From positions 21,998-85,997 of the forward strand of contig JAHHGU010000019.1 of the NCBI GenBank assembly GCA_019359765.1: a stretch of 64,000 nucleotides of DNA, written 5' to 3'. Below are positions 1-9,099 of this stretch, in pieces. The translations under genes were made by a program, and so were the position numbers. Origin of the DNA: Aphanothece sp. CMT-3BRIN-NPC111. Lineage in GTDB: Bacteria; Cyanobacteriota; Cyanobacteriia; Cyanobacteriales; JAHHGU01. The number at the start of each line of letters is the position of its first letter. Within the stretch, counting starts at the first letter, position 1. The notes below the pieces were generated by a model, which saw only the letters and a list, made by a program, of their open reading frames with translations, was not told the origin of the DNA and did not search any database.

Positions 1-1310
1 ATGTGGGCGCGGTGCTGATGGGAGAAGGCCGCGAAATTCAGGAAGGTAGCTCTGTTCAAGCCACTGGCAAAATTGCTCAGGTGCCTGTAGGAGATGCAAT
101 GCTGGGTCGCGTTGTGGACGCTCTCGCCCGTCCAATTGATGGTAAGGGAGATATCCACACAACCGAATCCCGTCTAATTGAATCAGGTGCGCCGGGAATT
201 ATTGAGCGGCGTTCTGTTTATGAACCGATGCAAACCGGAATCACCGCTATTGACGCGATGATTCCCGTGGGACGTGGTCAGCGGGAGCTAATCATTGGTG
301 ACAGACAGACCGGCAAAACTTCAATTGCGGTTGACACGATCATCAACCAGAAAGAAGAAAACGTAGTTTGTGTCTACGTAGCTATTGGTCAAAAGGCTTC
401 TACCGTTGCCCAAGTCGTCAATGTCCTCCAGGAAGCTGGCGCAATGGACTACACGATTGTAGTTGCGGCTCAGGCTAATGACCCAGCAACCCTGCAATAC
501 CTGGCTCCTTACACTGGGGCAACCTTGGCTGAGTACTTTATGTATAAAGGCCGGGCAACGCTGGTAATCTATGATGACCTTTCCAAGCAAGCCCAAGCAT
601 ATCGCCAAATGTCCCTGCTGCTGCGCCGTCCACCAGGACGGGAAGCTTATCCAGGGGATGTGTTTTATCTCCACTCCCGCTTGCTGGAACGGGCAGCTAA
701 GTTGAGTAACGAATTGGGTGAAGGCAGTATGACTGCGCTGCCAATTATTGAAACTCAGGCTTCTGACGTCTCTGCTTACATTCCCACCAACGTAATTTCG
801 ATTACGGACGGTCAAATCTTCTTGTCTTCTGACTTGTTCAACTCGGGTTTGCGTCCAGCGATTAACGCGGGTATTTCAGTGTCCCGCGTGGGTTCTGCCG
901 CCCAAACCAAGGCCATGAAAAAAGTGGCTGGTAAGTTGAAGCTGGAACTGGCGCAGTTTGACGATTTGCAAGCGTTTGCTCAGTTTGCTTCTGACTTGGA
1001 TAAAGCTACCCAAGACCAGTTGTCACGGGGTCAGCGCTTGCGGGAAATCTTGAAGCAGCCGCAATACTCGCCCCTGTCAGTTCCTGAACAAGTGGCAGTT
1101 GTGTACGCGGGTCTGAATGGCTATCTGGATGACATTGCTGTAGAAAAGGTAGCTCCTTTTGCACGGGGTCTGCGTGAGTATTTGAAGACCAGCAAGCAAA
1201 AGTATGCTGAAACCATTCGCAGCAATAAGATGCAGCTGACTGACGAAGCAGAAAGCCTCCTGAAGGAAGCGATCGCAGAATACAAGAAGACCTTCCTGGC
1301 ATCGGCGTAA
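1..1310 (+). CDS. atpA: F1F0 ATP synthase subunit alpha (5' end outside window)
   Basis: Non-catalytic nucleotide-binding subunit of the F1 headpiece, on the cytoplasmic face of thylakoid or plasma membrane. The reading frame is open from the first full codon (position 3) to the stop at 1308-1310, giving 435 visible residues; the family is about 505, so roughly 70 N-terminal residues lie upstream of the window. The P-loop GDRQTGKT is at visible residues 99-106, and the signature [13 protein letters not shown], containing the arginine that reaches the neighbouring catalytic site, lies near residue 290. It is followed after 81 bp by the gamma subunit, the usual cyanobacterial atp1 order (atpA-atpC). 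The internal GTG/ATG codons near position 3 are not the real start. Confidence 0.97.
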   Translation, partial: VGAVLMGEGREIQEGSSVQATGKIAQVPVGDAMLGRVVDALARPIDGKGDIHTTESRLIESGAPGIIERRSVYEPMQTGITAIDAMIPVGRGQRELIIGDRQTGKTSIAVDTIINQKEENVVCVYVAIGQKASTVAQVVNVLQEAGAMDYTIVVAAQANDPATLQYLAPYTGATLAEYFMYKGRATLVIYDDLSKQAQAYRQMSLLLRRPPGREAYPGDVFYLHSRLLERAAKLSNELGEGSMTALPIIETQASDVSAYIPTNVISITDGQIFLSSDLFNSGLRPAINAGISVSRVGSAAQTKAMKKVAGKLKLELAQFDDLQAFAQFASDLDKATQDQLSRGQRLREILKQPQYSPLSVPEQVAVVYAGLNGYLDDIAVEKVAPFARGLREYLKTSKQKYAETIRSNKMQLTDEAESLLKEAIAEYKKTFLASA

Positions 1311-1318
1311 TTCAATGG

Positions 1319-1388
1319 GTGGACTTTGGATTTTGGATTTGAGATTCAATCCAAAATCCAAAATCTAAAATCTAAAATCTAAAATCGG
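1319..1388. repeat. AT-rich heptanucleotide short tandem repeat between atpA and atpC
   Basis: Degenerate copies of a GATTTTG-type heptamer in one orientation are followed by its complement (AAAATCC and AAAATCT units), so the tract can also fold back on itself. It fills almost the whole atpA-atpC spacer and leaves no recognisable Shine-Dalgarno sequence before the atpC ATG. Related units occur inside thrB (6142-6175), before the purN start (near 5500-5515) and at 52321-52357. Confidence 0.75.
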
Positions 1389-1391
1389 ACT

Positions 1392-2342
1392 ATGGCAAAT
1401 CTCAAAACCATTCGCGATCGCATTCAGTCGGTCAAGAACACCCAAAAAATTACCGAGGCGATGCGCCTGGTAGCAGCCGCCAAAGTGCGCCGCGCTCAGC
1501 AACAGGTAATTGCTACTCGCCCCTTTGCTGACCGGCTGGCTCAGGTTCTCTACGGCCTGCAAAACCGCTTACGCTTTGAAGAAGCAAACCTGCCCCTACT
1601 GAGGCAACGTGATGTCCGTTCAGTAGGGTTACTGGTTGTTACAGGCGATCGCGGTCTCTGCGGAGGTTACAACTCGAACATTATTCGTCGTGCTGAAAAC
1701 CGTGCCAAAGAACTCAAAGCCGAAGGCGTAGACTACAAATATGTGCTGGTAGGTCGTAAAGCCATCCAGTACTTCCAACGCCGCAACCAGCCCATTGATG
1801 CCACATACATGGGTTTGGAGCAGATTCCCACAGCCGCAGAAGCCTCCAAAATTGGTGACGAACTGCTATCACTGTTCCTTTCAGAAAGCGTAGACCGGAT
1901 TGAGTTGGTCTACACTAAATTTGTCTCCTTGATCAGCTCTCGTCCAGTAGTTCAAACCCTGCTGCCACTTACCCAGCAAGGGTTAGAAGCTAGAGACGAT
2001 GAAATCTTCCGGCTCACCACTCGCGGTGGCGATTTTGAAGTAGCGCGGGAGAAAGTATCCACCGAAGTTCGTGGCTTTCCCAGCGACATGATCTTCGAGC
2101 AAGATCCGGTCCAAATTCTTGATGCCCTGTTGCCGCTGTATCTGAATAACCAGCTGTTGCGGGCATTGCAAGAATCTGCCGCCAGTGAGCTTGCTGCCCG
2201 GATGACGGCGATGAACAACGCCAGCGACAACGCTAGCGAACTCATTGACACCCTGACGCTGTCTTACAACAAAGCACGCCAGGCAGCAATTACGCAAGAA
2301 ATTCTGGAAGTCGTGGGCGGTTCTGAAGCGCTACGAGGTTAG
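1392..2342 (+). CDS. atpC: F1F0 ATP synthase subunit gamma
   Basis: Central rotor stalk of F1, coupling proton flow to catalysis; the gene is called atpG in many non-cyanobacterial genomes. It has 316 residues, matching cyanobacterial and chloroplast gamma, which carry an extra segment in the middle relative to the bacterial form of about 290; here that segment lies roughly at 195-235. The N-terminal helix ([20 protein letters not shown]) and C-terminal helix ([19 protein letters not shown]) that form the shaft are both intact. I see no paired cysteines in the inserted region, so the chloroplast thiol switch is absent, as expected in cyanobacteria. The ATG at 1392 directly follows the repeat tract, with no clear ribosome binding site. 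A strong terminator follows, so this is probably the last gene of the operon. Confidence 0.96.
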   Translation: MANLKTIRDRIQSVKNTQKITEAMRLVAAAKVRRAQQQVIATRPFADRLAQVLYGLQNRLRFEEANLPLLRQRDVRSVGLLVVTGDRGLCGGYNSNIIRRAENRAKELKAEGVDYKYVLVGRKAIQYFQRRNQPIDATYMGLEQIPTAAEASKIGDELLSLFLSESVDRIELVYTKFVSLISSRPVVQTLLPLTQQGLEARDDEIFRLTTRGGDFEVAREKVSTEVRGFPSDMIFEQDPVQILDALLPLYLNNQLLRALQESAASELAARMTAMNNASDNASELIDTLTLSYNKARQAAITQEILEVVGGSEALRG

Positions 2343-2368
2343 CTTGCTCTTCAAATTAAATCAATATT

Positions 2369-2399
2369 AGGCGTTCGTGATTTATCGGACGTCTTTTTT
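2369..2399 (+). terminator. Rho-independent terminator of the atp operon
   Basis: A 9-bp stem (AGGCGTTCG paired with CGGACGTCT, two G-T wobbles) with an 8-nt loop is followed directly by a run of T residues, 27 bp after the atpC stop codon. The orientation fits termination of rightward transcription. Confidence 0.8.
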
Positions 2400-2494
2400 A
2401 TCATCCTTTTTTCGGTTGGAAACCACGCCCACACTTTGGGCAATTCATGAAAAAATAAAGTGTTGCCAGGGTCATTATCCACCTACTGCTGTCT

Positions 2495-2821
2495 ATGCCC
2501 AAAACTTACACTGTTCAAATCCAACACCAAGGTAACACCCATACTCTGGAAGTACCAGAGGATAAAATTATTCTTCAGGCTGGCTATGACGCTGGGATAG
2601 ACTTACCGAGTTCGTGCAATGCTGGGGTTTGTACCACCTGTGCCGCTCAGATAATAGAAGGAGAGGTGGATCAAAGCGATGGCATGGGTGTAAGTCCAGA
2701 ACTTCAGGAAAAAGGCTATGTGTTGCTATGCGTCGCTTATCCTCGCTCAGACTTGAAGATTGAGACTGAGAAAGAAGAGACTGTATACCAGCTGCAATTC
2801 GGACAGTTCCAGAAAAGTTAG
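2495..2821 (+). CDS. 2Fe-2S plant-type ferredoxin
   Basis: Soluble one-electron carrier with a [2Fe-2S] cluster. The 108 residues carry the plant-type ligand pattern C-X4-C-X2-C-X29-C at C41, C46, C49 and C79. It differs from the canonical photosynthetic ferredoxin at 56054-56353 by a C-terminal tail ending in FGQFQKS and a less acidic surface, so it is probably a specialised paralogue; its partner is not evident. It follows the atp terminator by about 95 bp, so it probably has its own promoter. Its stop codon overlaps the ribosome binding site of the next gene, which suggests co-transcription with the 64-aa protein, DUF3326 and CPBP genes. Confidence 0.9.
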   Translation: MPKTYTVQIQHQGNTHTLEVPEDKIILQAGYDAGIDLPSSCNAGVCTTCAAQIIEGEVDQSDGMGVSPELQEKGYVLLCVAYPRSDLKIETEKEETVYQLQFGQFQKS

Positions 2822-2831
2822 GAGTACGACG

Positions 2832-3026
2832 ATGACAACACACTTCATCACCGCAGAAATTGACCTTCAAGAGTCTCCGGTGCAGTTGCAGCAGGCTATT
2901 GAGGCAGAACTGCAAAAACGAGGCGAACCCCTGCGCTGGGCGATCGCCAGTGTCGATGCCGAGGGGCACAAAGCCCAGGTTGAGGCAATTGTAACTGTGG
3001 CAGCTGAGTCAACGACACCAGCGTGA
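2832..3026 (+). CDS. Conserved small protein (64 aa) between ferredoxin and DUF3326
   Basis: Function unknown. The ATG at 2832 is preferred because AGGAG (2820-2824) lies 7 nt upstream and overlaps the ferredoxin stop codon; a longer in-frame reading back to 2760 would run through the ferredoxin gene. The protein has 64 residues with a central amphipathic helix and alternating strands (FITAEIDL, RWAIASVD, AQVEAIVTV), suggesting a small alpha/beta fold. Its last codons overlap the GTG start of the DUF3326 gene by 4 bp, implying translational coupling. No cysteines, signal peptide or membrane segment. The tight position makes it a real gene despite its size. Confidence 0.75.
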   Translation: MTTHFITAEIDLQESPVQLQQAIEAELQKRGEPLRWAIASVDAEGHKAQVEAIVTVAAESTTPA

Positions 3027-4108
3027 ATCGGCGTCCTTACACAGTTGTCTTAATTGTTCCCACTGGTGTGGGGGCATCGATTGGCGGCTACGCTGGTGAT
3101 GCCCTGCCAGTGGCAAGAGCGATCGCTTCTGTGTGCGATCGCCTGATTGCTCACCCCAACGTCCTCAATGGTGCCCAGCTGTATTGGCCTCTGCCCAATA
3201 CTTTCTATGTTGAAGGCTACGGGCTTGACAAATTTGCTTCTGGATGCTGGGGCTTGCGCTCCGTGCATCAGAACCGAGTCGGTTTAATCCTTGACCAGGG
3301 CATTGAATTAGATCTGCGACTACGGCAATTGCAGGCAGCAGATGCCACCAGAGCCACACTGGGGCTTAATCTGACTGACTATGTGGTCACAGATGCCCCA
3401 ATAAATGTGGAACTGCGGACAGCTGCTTCTGGAGCCAGCTGGGGTACGATTCAAAATCCAGACAGCTTGTTGCGAGCGGCGGAGGTACTAATAAAACAGG
3501 CAAAGGCAGAAGCGATCGCAGTTGTTGCCCGTTTCCCCGATGACACTGGTAGTGAGGCACTGCAACAGTATCGGCATGGGCAAGGAGTAGATCCCCTTGC
3601 CGGAGCCGAAGCCGTCATTAGCCATCTGGTTGTGCGAACCTTTCAGATTCCCTGCGCTCACGCTCCAGCACTCTTGCCCCTACCCCTAGATCCAGACCTA
3701 TCCCCCAGATCAGCTGCTGAGGAATTAGGTTATACCTTCTTACCCAGCGTTCTTGTCGGGCTTAGCTGCGCCCCCCAGTTTATTACCGACAAGTCTAACC
3801 GGATACAACCGGAGGATCTGTGGGCAGATCAAGTCGATGCAGTCGTCATCCCGGCAACGGCTTGTGGTAGCAGCGCCCTTTTGAGCTTGAGCCAGCTACC
3901 AGCCCAGATTATTGCTGTCGAAGAAAATCATACTCAGATGCAAGTTCCCCCAGAGAAGCTGGGAATTAAAGCAATACGGGTACACTCTTATTTAGAGGCA
4001 CTGGGCGTCTTAGTTGCTCATCGAGCCGGTATTAGTGTTGACGCTCTCAGCCCAGCCTTATCGTCCTTGCGTTGCTTATCTCAAACCATTGACAAAACAG
4101 CTTCCTAA
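3023..4108 (+). CDS. DUF3326 family protein
   Basis: 361-residue protein that I recognise as DUF3326, common in cyanobacteria and of unknown biochemical function. It opens with a hydrophobic strand followed by a glycine-rich turn (VLIVPTGVGASIGGYAGDA, residues 8-26), which looks like a nucleotide or phosphate-binding loop. It continues with alternating alpha/beta segments and no transmembrane helix, so it is probably cytosolic. The GTG start at 3023 overlaps the upstream stop by 4 bp (GTGA), the usual arrangement for translational coupling. The linkage with a ferredoxin suggests a redox-linked process, but that is inference only. Confidence 0.85.
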   Translation: MNRRPYTVVLIVPTGVGASIGGYAGDALPVARAIASVCDRLIAHPNVLNGAQLYWPLPNTFYVEGYGLDKFASGCWGLRSVHQNRVGLILDQGIELDLRLRQLQAADATRATLGLNLTDYVVTDAPINVELRTAASGASWGTIQNPDSLLRAAEVLIKQAKAEAIAVVARFPDDTGSEALQQYRHGQGVDPLAGAEAVISHLVVRTFQIPCAHAPALLPLPLDPDLSPRSAAEELGYTFLPSVLVGLSCAPQFITDKSNRIQPEDLWADQVDAVVIPATACGSSALLSLSQLPAQIIAVEENHTQMQVPPEKLGIKAIRVHSYLEALGVLVAHRAGISVDALSPALSSLRCLSQTIDKTAS

Positions 4109-4685
4109 CAATCCTGAAATTGAACCCCTGACGCGCATTCAAGTTCTGATTGCCATGGGGGTGACTGCTATTGTGTTGCTAGTAGTCACAAAGCTCTGGC
4201 TACACTTTAGCTCCGGCTCCCTCCTCCCTATCAAATGGACAGAGATGGCGCTACTCTTAGGGCTAGGTATTGGTTTTTTTGTTACTGGTGCCAGCGCTAT
4301 AGTGTACCGCCTGTGGCCTGCTTATCAGCGGAGCGCAGATTTCTACTTAGAGTTGGTACTTAAACCTTTGGTTTTGCCAGACCTGATTTGGCTGGGATTG
4401 CTGCCTGGTTTGAGTGAAGAATTGTTATTTCGGGGTTTGATGTTGCCTACTGTAGGCTTAAACGTGACTGGAGTTGTGATAACCAGTCTTTGCTTTGGCA
4501 TCTTGCACATGAGCAGTCTACAGCAATGGCCTTACATGGTTTGGGCAACAGTTGTGGGCCTACTGCTGGGGTTTAGTGTCTTGGCAACGGGCAATTTATT
4601 GGTACCAATAGTAGCTCACATAGTCACCAACTTAGTTTCCAGCTGCATCTGGAAGCTGGGAAACTGGAATAAGGGCGTCAGTTAA
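4089..4685 (+). CDS. CPBP family intramembrane glutamic endopeptidase
   Basis: Membrane protease of the CAAX-protease/bacteriocin-processing (Abi, PF02517) family. From the TTG at 4089 it has 198 residues with five or six hydrophobic segments. All family motifs are visible: SEELLFRG (residues 109-116; E110, E111, R115), FGILH (136-140) and AHIVTN (176-181). The start is uncertain: the frame is open further upstream (a TTG at 4014) and there is an ATG at 4158, but 4089 gives only a 20-bp overlap with the DUF3326 gene and keeps the first membrane helix. It is the last gene of the ferredoxin operon. The substrate is unknown. Confidence 0.85.
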   Translation: MTKQLPNNPEIEPLTRIQVLIAMGVTAIVLLVVTKLWLHFSSGSLLPIKWTEMALLLGLGIGFFVTGASAIVYRLWPAYQRSADFYLELVLKPLVLPDLIWLGLLPGLSEELLFRGLMLPTVGLNVTGVVITSLCFGILHMSSLQQWPYMVWATVVGLLLGFSVLATGNLLVPIVAHIVTNLVSSCIWKLGNWNKGVS

Positions 4686-4810
4686 TTTATAGCTTTTAGC
4701 AAAAAGAGCAGCATCTCGCTTCTTCTGGAAAAAAGCTTTCAAAATTTACTCTATCAAAAGTGGCAAACTAAGGATAATTAAGAAGAAGTTTTGAATTAAA
4801 AACTCAAAAC

Positions 4811-5497
4811 TTAAAACTCAAAACTATTCTTGGCAGCTAGAGCGATCGCCGGCGGCAAAATTCGATGCTCCTGAACTTGAATCCGGGCGTGCAGCGTCTC
4901 CTGCGTATCATTAGGCAGCACAGGCACAGCAGCCTGCATCAGAATCGGCCCACTGTCAACTTCTAGGGTGACTAGGTGAACAGTGCAACCAGCAATTTTC
5001 ACACCAGCATCAAGGGCTTGCTCTACCGCCCGCACACCCCGGAAACTGGGTAACAAACTAGGATGAATGTTAATAATTTTGTTGGGGAAAGCGTCAATTA
5101 GCACTGGAGTTACAAGTCGCATCCAGCCTGCCATGATCACCAAATCAACATCAAGCTGCTGTAATGTCTCGACAATTTTTCGGTCAAAATCTTCACGGCT
5201 GCTAAACTCTCGATGATTGAGCAGCACAGATCGAACTCCCCAGCGCTCAGCTCGCGCAGCCGCCTTAGCTCCTGGATTATTGTAAATCAAGACTTGAACT
5301 TGGGCATTCAGCCGTTGGTCTTTAATCGCCTCAGCGATCGCCTCAAAGTTACTGCCATTACCAGAAGCCATAATCCCTAATTTCAAAGGGCGACTGGGTG
5401 AGAAAGACTCTGTAACTGTGCTGAGCGGAACGTTGGGAGAAATTAGGCTGTCAGTAGAATCAGAGCTAGAGTCAATAGGTTCTGGATTGAAAGTCAT
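4811..5497 (-). CDS. purN: Phosphoribosylglycinamide formyltransferase 1 (GART)
   Basis: Third step of de novo purine synthesis: transfer of a formyl group from 10-formyl-tetrahydrofolate to GAR. From the ATG at 5497 it has 228 residues. Visible motifs are the phosphate-binding GIMASGNGSNF (41-51), the catalytic NIHPSLLPSFRG (143-154; N143, H145) and D181 in EVDSGPIL. The frame stays open to 5593, but that stretch crosses a GATTTTT repeat tract and would add 32 residues foreign to the family. About 35 N-terminal residues before the fold are Ser/Pro-rich and look unstructured. It is convergent with the CPBP gene and lies 182 bp downstream of thrB on the same strand. Confidence 0.95.
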   Translation of the reverse strand: MTFNPEPIDSSSDSTDSLISPNVPLSTVTESFSPSRPLKLGIMASGNGSNFEAIAEAIKDQRLNAQVQVLIYNNPGAKAAARAERWGVRSVLLNHREFSSREDFDRKIVETLQQLDVDLVIMAGWMRLVTPVLIDAFPNKIINIHPSLLPSFRGVRAVEQALDAGVKIAGCTVHLVTLEVDSGPILMQAAVPVLPNDTQETLHARIQVQEHRILPPAIALAAKNSFEF

Positions 5498-5679
5498 TCG
5501 ATTTTTGATTTTTGATTGACACTCGCGTATTAATTCGGGGGCTTGAATCCGGTTATTTTTGGTCAGTTCAAATTGACCACGAAACTCCTGCAATCAGCGC
5601 TAACTTTAACGATGAAAGCGGAGCTAAAATTTTAGCTTTTTATTAAACTACGCGTATAGCACATGATCCAGCTAATAGC

Positions 5680-6720
5680 TCAAGCATTACTTCTCGCTCC
5701 TTGCCAATCAATTTGCAGTGCTTGCACTGAAGCTGTTATTCCCTCCTCCTTCCAAGCCGCTGCCATTGCCGCCTCAACAGTTACTGCTTGTGCTGAATCC
5801 ACTAAAGCCAAGACAGTAGAACCAGCGCCACTAATCACCATTCCGTAAGCACCCGCTGCCACTGCTGCTGAATATACGGCATCATAGCCTGGAATCAATG
5901 CTTTACGGTAAGGCTGATGTATGCGGTCTTGCAGTGCGCTTCGCAGCCACTCTCCCCGACCAGTTTCCAGCCCCCGCAATAATAACCCTAGATGCGCGGC
6001 GTTGAAAATCGCATCCGCACGGCTGTACTCAGCTGGCAGAACCCGCCGGGCCTCTGCTGTCGATAGTTCAAAATCAGGAATTGCCACCACTGGCACAATA
6101 TCGCTGTGCCAGGGAATATCACAAATCTCCCAACCCCCATTGGATTTGGGATTTGGGATTTGGGATTTGGGATTGTCCCCATTTCCAAAAGCTTGGTTCG
6201 TGCCTGTGGATGGTTCGTTAATCAAATTTGTAGCAGCAAGACGACAGCCCCCCAGTAGTGCTGGTACTACATTATCAGGGTGCCCTTCGAGGGCGATCGC
6301 TATGTTCATCACCTCTATCTCATCTAGAGGCGAACCAGCCAGCAGGTTAGCCCCAACTAACCCGCCCAAAATTGCCGTTGCGGAACTACCCAATCCTCTC
6401 GCCAACGGTACGCCCAGTTGGATCTCAATCTGCACCGGTGGTGGTGTTTTATCCAGCTGCTCGTACAACTTCAAAAAGGCTTGGTAAGCCAAATTATCCG
6501 TACCAGTATTGACGCCCTCAGCTTCTGCGCCGCTAACGGTGATGCTCACTCCTTTTGTTTCCTCGCCCTGCACAGAGGGAGATGAAAGGGGCGCTAAGTC
6601 TAAGCGGGTGAACTTGAATTGGTTGTACAGCGTTAAGGCGGCTCCTATGCAATCGAAACCTGGTCCCAGGTTAGAAGTAGTTGCAGGAACGGTGATAGTG
6701 ACACTAGGAATAGAGGACAT
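5680..6720 (-). CDS. thrB: Homoserine kinase (GHMP family) with an in-frame repeat insertion
   Basis: Phosphorylates L-homoserine on the threonine pathway. From the ATG at 6720 it has 346 residues; the upstream in-frame ATGs (up to 6801) would add a non-homologous leader. The N-terminal VTITVPATTSNLGPGFD (residues 7-23) and the GHMP ATP-binding motif PLARGLGSSATA (105-116) are intact, and the C-terminal glycine-rich motif (GMVISGAGSTVLAL) is present. Residues 168-196 are an insertion that includes NPKSQIPNPKS (183-193), encoded by a tandem GGATTTG heptamer array. The usual ThrB sequence goes straight from the CRLAATNL region to WEICDIPWHSDI. The frame is kept through the array, so the enzyme is probably functional, with a surface loop. 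Confidence 0.93.
   Translation of the reverse strand: MSSIPSVTITVPATTSNLGPGFDCIGAALTLYNQFKFTRLDLAPLSSPSVQGEETKGVSITVSGAEAEGVNTGTDNLAYQAFLKLYEQLDKTPPPVQIEIQLGVPLARGLGSSATAILGGLVGANLLAGSPLDEIEVMNIAIALEGHPDNVVPALLGGCRLAATNLINEPSTGTNQAFGNGDNPKSQIPNPKSNGGWEICDIPWHSDIVPVVAIPDFELSTAEARRVLPAEYSRADAIFNAAHLGLLLRGLETGRGEWLRSALQDRIHQPYRKALIPGYDAVYSAAVAAGAYGMVISGAGSTVLALVDSAQAVTVEAAMAAAWKEEGITASVQALQIDWQGARSNA
6142..6175. repeat. Tandem GGATTTG heptamer array inside thrB
   Basis: About four and a half uninterrupted copies of a 7-bp unit (GGGATTT on the plus strand) lie within the thrB coding sequence. Three units make 21 bp, or seven codons, which explains the repetitive peptide. The units match the short tandem repeats found between genes elsewhere in the window. 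Confidence 0.9.
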
Positions 6721-7442
6721 CTTTAATTTTCTGAAAACCCAGTCAGCAGTAAGAGTAGGCAGGGGATGTAGCTTTTCTAACATACCCCGACTTTGGATCA
6801 TCTTATCGCCACGCGTCTGAGGCCAGATCTGTAGCTAATATCACCTGAGTTTGACGAAAGCGCGATCGCTACTAAAAGACACCAGTAGGTAGTCTAGTCA
6901 GATTACAGGGTTGAAGGTTTAATGAGGGCTTTTTTTCCCGATAGCTATATGGCAATACCTCCCGCCACGACATTGACCATAAAGTTGAAGAAGCTACGAT
7001 GTCTAGAATGCTTATGGCACAGGAGATTGCTCAACTGCGGGCGCAATTGCAAGTCTTACGACGACAAAGGTTTTAGGGAATACTCCCTTTGTCGAGGAGC
7101 GAAGGCGAGTGCTACTCCAACCGGATGCAGATAACTTTTGCAACTCAGCCAACCATTTGGGGGCGTTCCGGTGCAGCGACTTGTTATCTTGCTCTCACCA
7201 GCGATCCCTCGATCAACTGCCTTAAATAATTGTCTCCTATGACTGTCCCAATACCACCATTCTCTCTCAAACGCTGAAATACTGAGACTTCTCGAATTCA
7301 AACAAGTGCCTTAGTTCTGTACGAAGCAAAATAACGGCTGCTGCGATCTTGAAGAAATATCCATCAGTCTGATACTCGCGTTAGGCAAATAGCTTCCCAT
7401 ATCACAGAAAAACTTTCATTATCAGAACTAGATTACCTAAAT
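6721..7442. other. Intergenic stretch, no supported gene
   Basis: 722 bp between thrB and the nuclease-ATPase remnant. It contains two HIP1-like sites and a 25-codon open frame at 6999-7076 (plus strand, coiled-coil-like, Leu/Gln/Arg-rich) that could be the tail of a lost gene. Longer frames at 6922-7134 (+) and 7056-7301 (-) overlap each other, lack ribosome binding sites and have unnatural composition, so I do not call them. No RNA gene seen. Confidence 0.6.
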
Positions 7443-9065
7443 TCACAAAATTTTACGAGAGCGAATAAGATGTTCTCGGAGATAATAGGCTCTTGATGAA
7501 GCAGTCTCGACAATTGCATTAAGCAACACAAAACAAGATTCATGCATACTTCTTGGCAAAGGTCCAGTTTGATCGAGCTGTAGAAAACGTTGAATTGCTC
7601 TATCTAAGTAAAACGCAGTATTCACCCCTGAGAGCAAACGACTTTTCCCCTCCTCCTTTTGATGTTTTGAGAGGATATGTACCCCGGATTCAAAAAAAAC
7701 TGAAGGGAAATGATACATGAGTGAGGCTAACGCTTCAAACACGTCTGGATTTTTTCCAGTATTCGTGACGAATTCAAGTAGTAAGTTTTTTCCAAGCGCA
7801 ATATCCTGATTTTCATAATCAATTTTTTGCCAGTCTATATCAGCTTTTAACATAGTGCGAATTAACTTCCGTCTGTCATCTTGCCGCCTGTAGCCACAGT
7901 CGTTTTCAGTAACCTCAATAGCTATCTTCTGTACTTTCTGCGATAATTCCTTCCATAATTGCCAGTAAATTTCGTTTTTACCTTGTCTTTGAGCCTCTAC
8001 GGCAACACACAAGACAAGATAATCCACAAAACGGGGTGCTATCTCACAACCCATTCGTAACTGCTCAATATAGTCTTCAAATTTTGATTTATGTAAGTAA
8101 AACAGATATTTAGAAAAACGTTTATTGAAGCTTAATTTAACTTCATAATTTATTTTTAATCTATCATCTCGATCAGATTTATTCTTTCTCTCTTCTTGTT
8201 CAGCTTCAAAGAAAAGATTTAGCATTTTCGATAACAATTTGATATGGCTGGCTTTCCTTGAGCCATCTGGAATCATCAGACAAGGGCTTAAAATATGCCA
8301 TGAACTGTGCGACCGAAGAGTAATTTGTTCAAGGTTAGACGAAATCTCACCTCGCGCGAATCGATCGCGGAATTCATCTTTTCTTGCTTGCCGCTTAGCA
8401 AGTTCAACCTCTTTGGCATCATCCTCTAAAGAATACATCCTTAGAAACTGATTATCCTGTTCAAGCTCAAAACGGGCATACTCAAGTGCTCCAATGATGC
8501 ATTTTTGGGCAAATTCAGGGTTTCCTTGCCAGAGATGGTTTCTAATACCCTCCGCGGCTCTGTGCCGAACCTTCTCGTTAACATGTGTTAACGCAATAGC
8601 GATTAACCTTTTAACAATAAATTTCTCGTTTTCTTCAAAAGCAAAGTCCAATAAAATTGGAAGGACAGATGCCGCAGCCGCTGCACCATCGTGATCTGTT
8701 GCATCTACAATTGCCGTTGAATTATCCGAATCTGCATTCGCTATAACTATTTGAGTTATTAATTCAGCACACCACAAAACATCTTCTTCATTTAGTTCAC
8801 TTGAATAGTCTCGTACAAAAACTGCTGCCGCCTTGACAATACCACCAAAATACATTGCTGCCAGCTCGCTTACTGCACCAGCCTTGAGTTCTTCAAAAAG
8901 CTCTTTTGCCTCAGTAATAGTTTCATGGCATGTCCCATAGTATTTATTCTCTAGCGGCTCGTATTTAAAGGTTTTTATTGACCATAAATATAGTGCAGAG
9001 AAGCGGTTTTGCACTTGCATCATTTCTTGAGTTTGCTGCTGAATATCCTTTAAGTCAGGTTCCAA
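7443..9065 (-). pseudogene. C-terminal part of a broken large ATPase (HEAT-like region), probable STAND defence gene remnant
   Basis: 540 codons, all helical, with HEAT-like runs around residues 90-210 (blocks such as SVLPILLDFAFEENE and RLIAIALTHVNEKVRHRAAEG). The apparent start is a TTG at 9065 with no ribosome binding site. The frame is open upstream of it (reading HYEDKENNRIIFDPEG) until a stop that falls inside the preceding ORF, so this is better read as the continuation of the gene at 9100-10437 after a +1 frame change. I read the pair as one long gene (nuclease - ATPase - helical sensor) that lost its middle and its frame. GC content is visibly lower than in the flanking thrB and thrS, consistent with horizontal origin. 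An alternative is two separate translated genes. Confidence 0.6.
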
Positions 9066-9099
9066 ACCTTCAGGATCAAATATAATTCTGTTGTTCTCT

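Noticed and set aside
321..815. 164-codon open frame on the minus strand over atpA
   Set aside because: Antisense shadow of a highly conserved gene; no ribosome binding site and no recognisable protein features.
5622..5637. Palindrome AGCTAAAATTTTAGCT followed by T-run on the plus strand
   Set aside because: Could form a terminator for rightward transcription, but no rightward gene lies upstream; it is too AT-rich to call on its own.
6922..7301. Two overlapping frames (70 and 81 codons) on opposite strands downstream of thrB
   Set aside because: They overlap each other, lack ribosome binding sites and have no recognisable domain.
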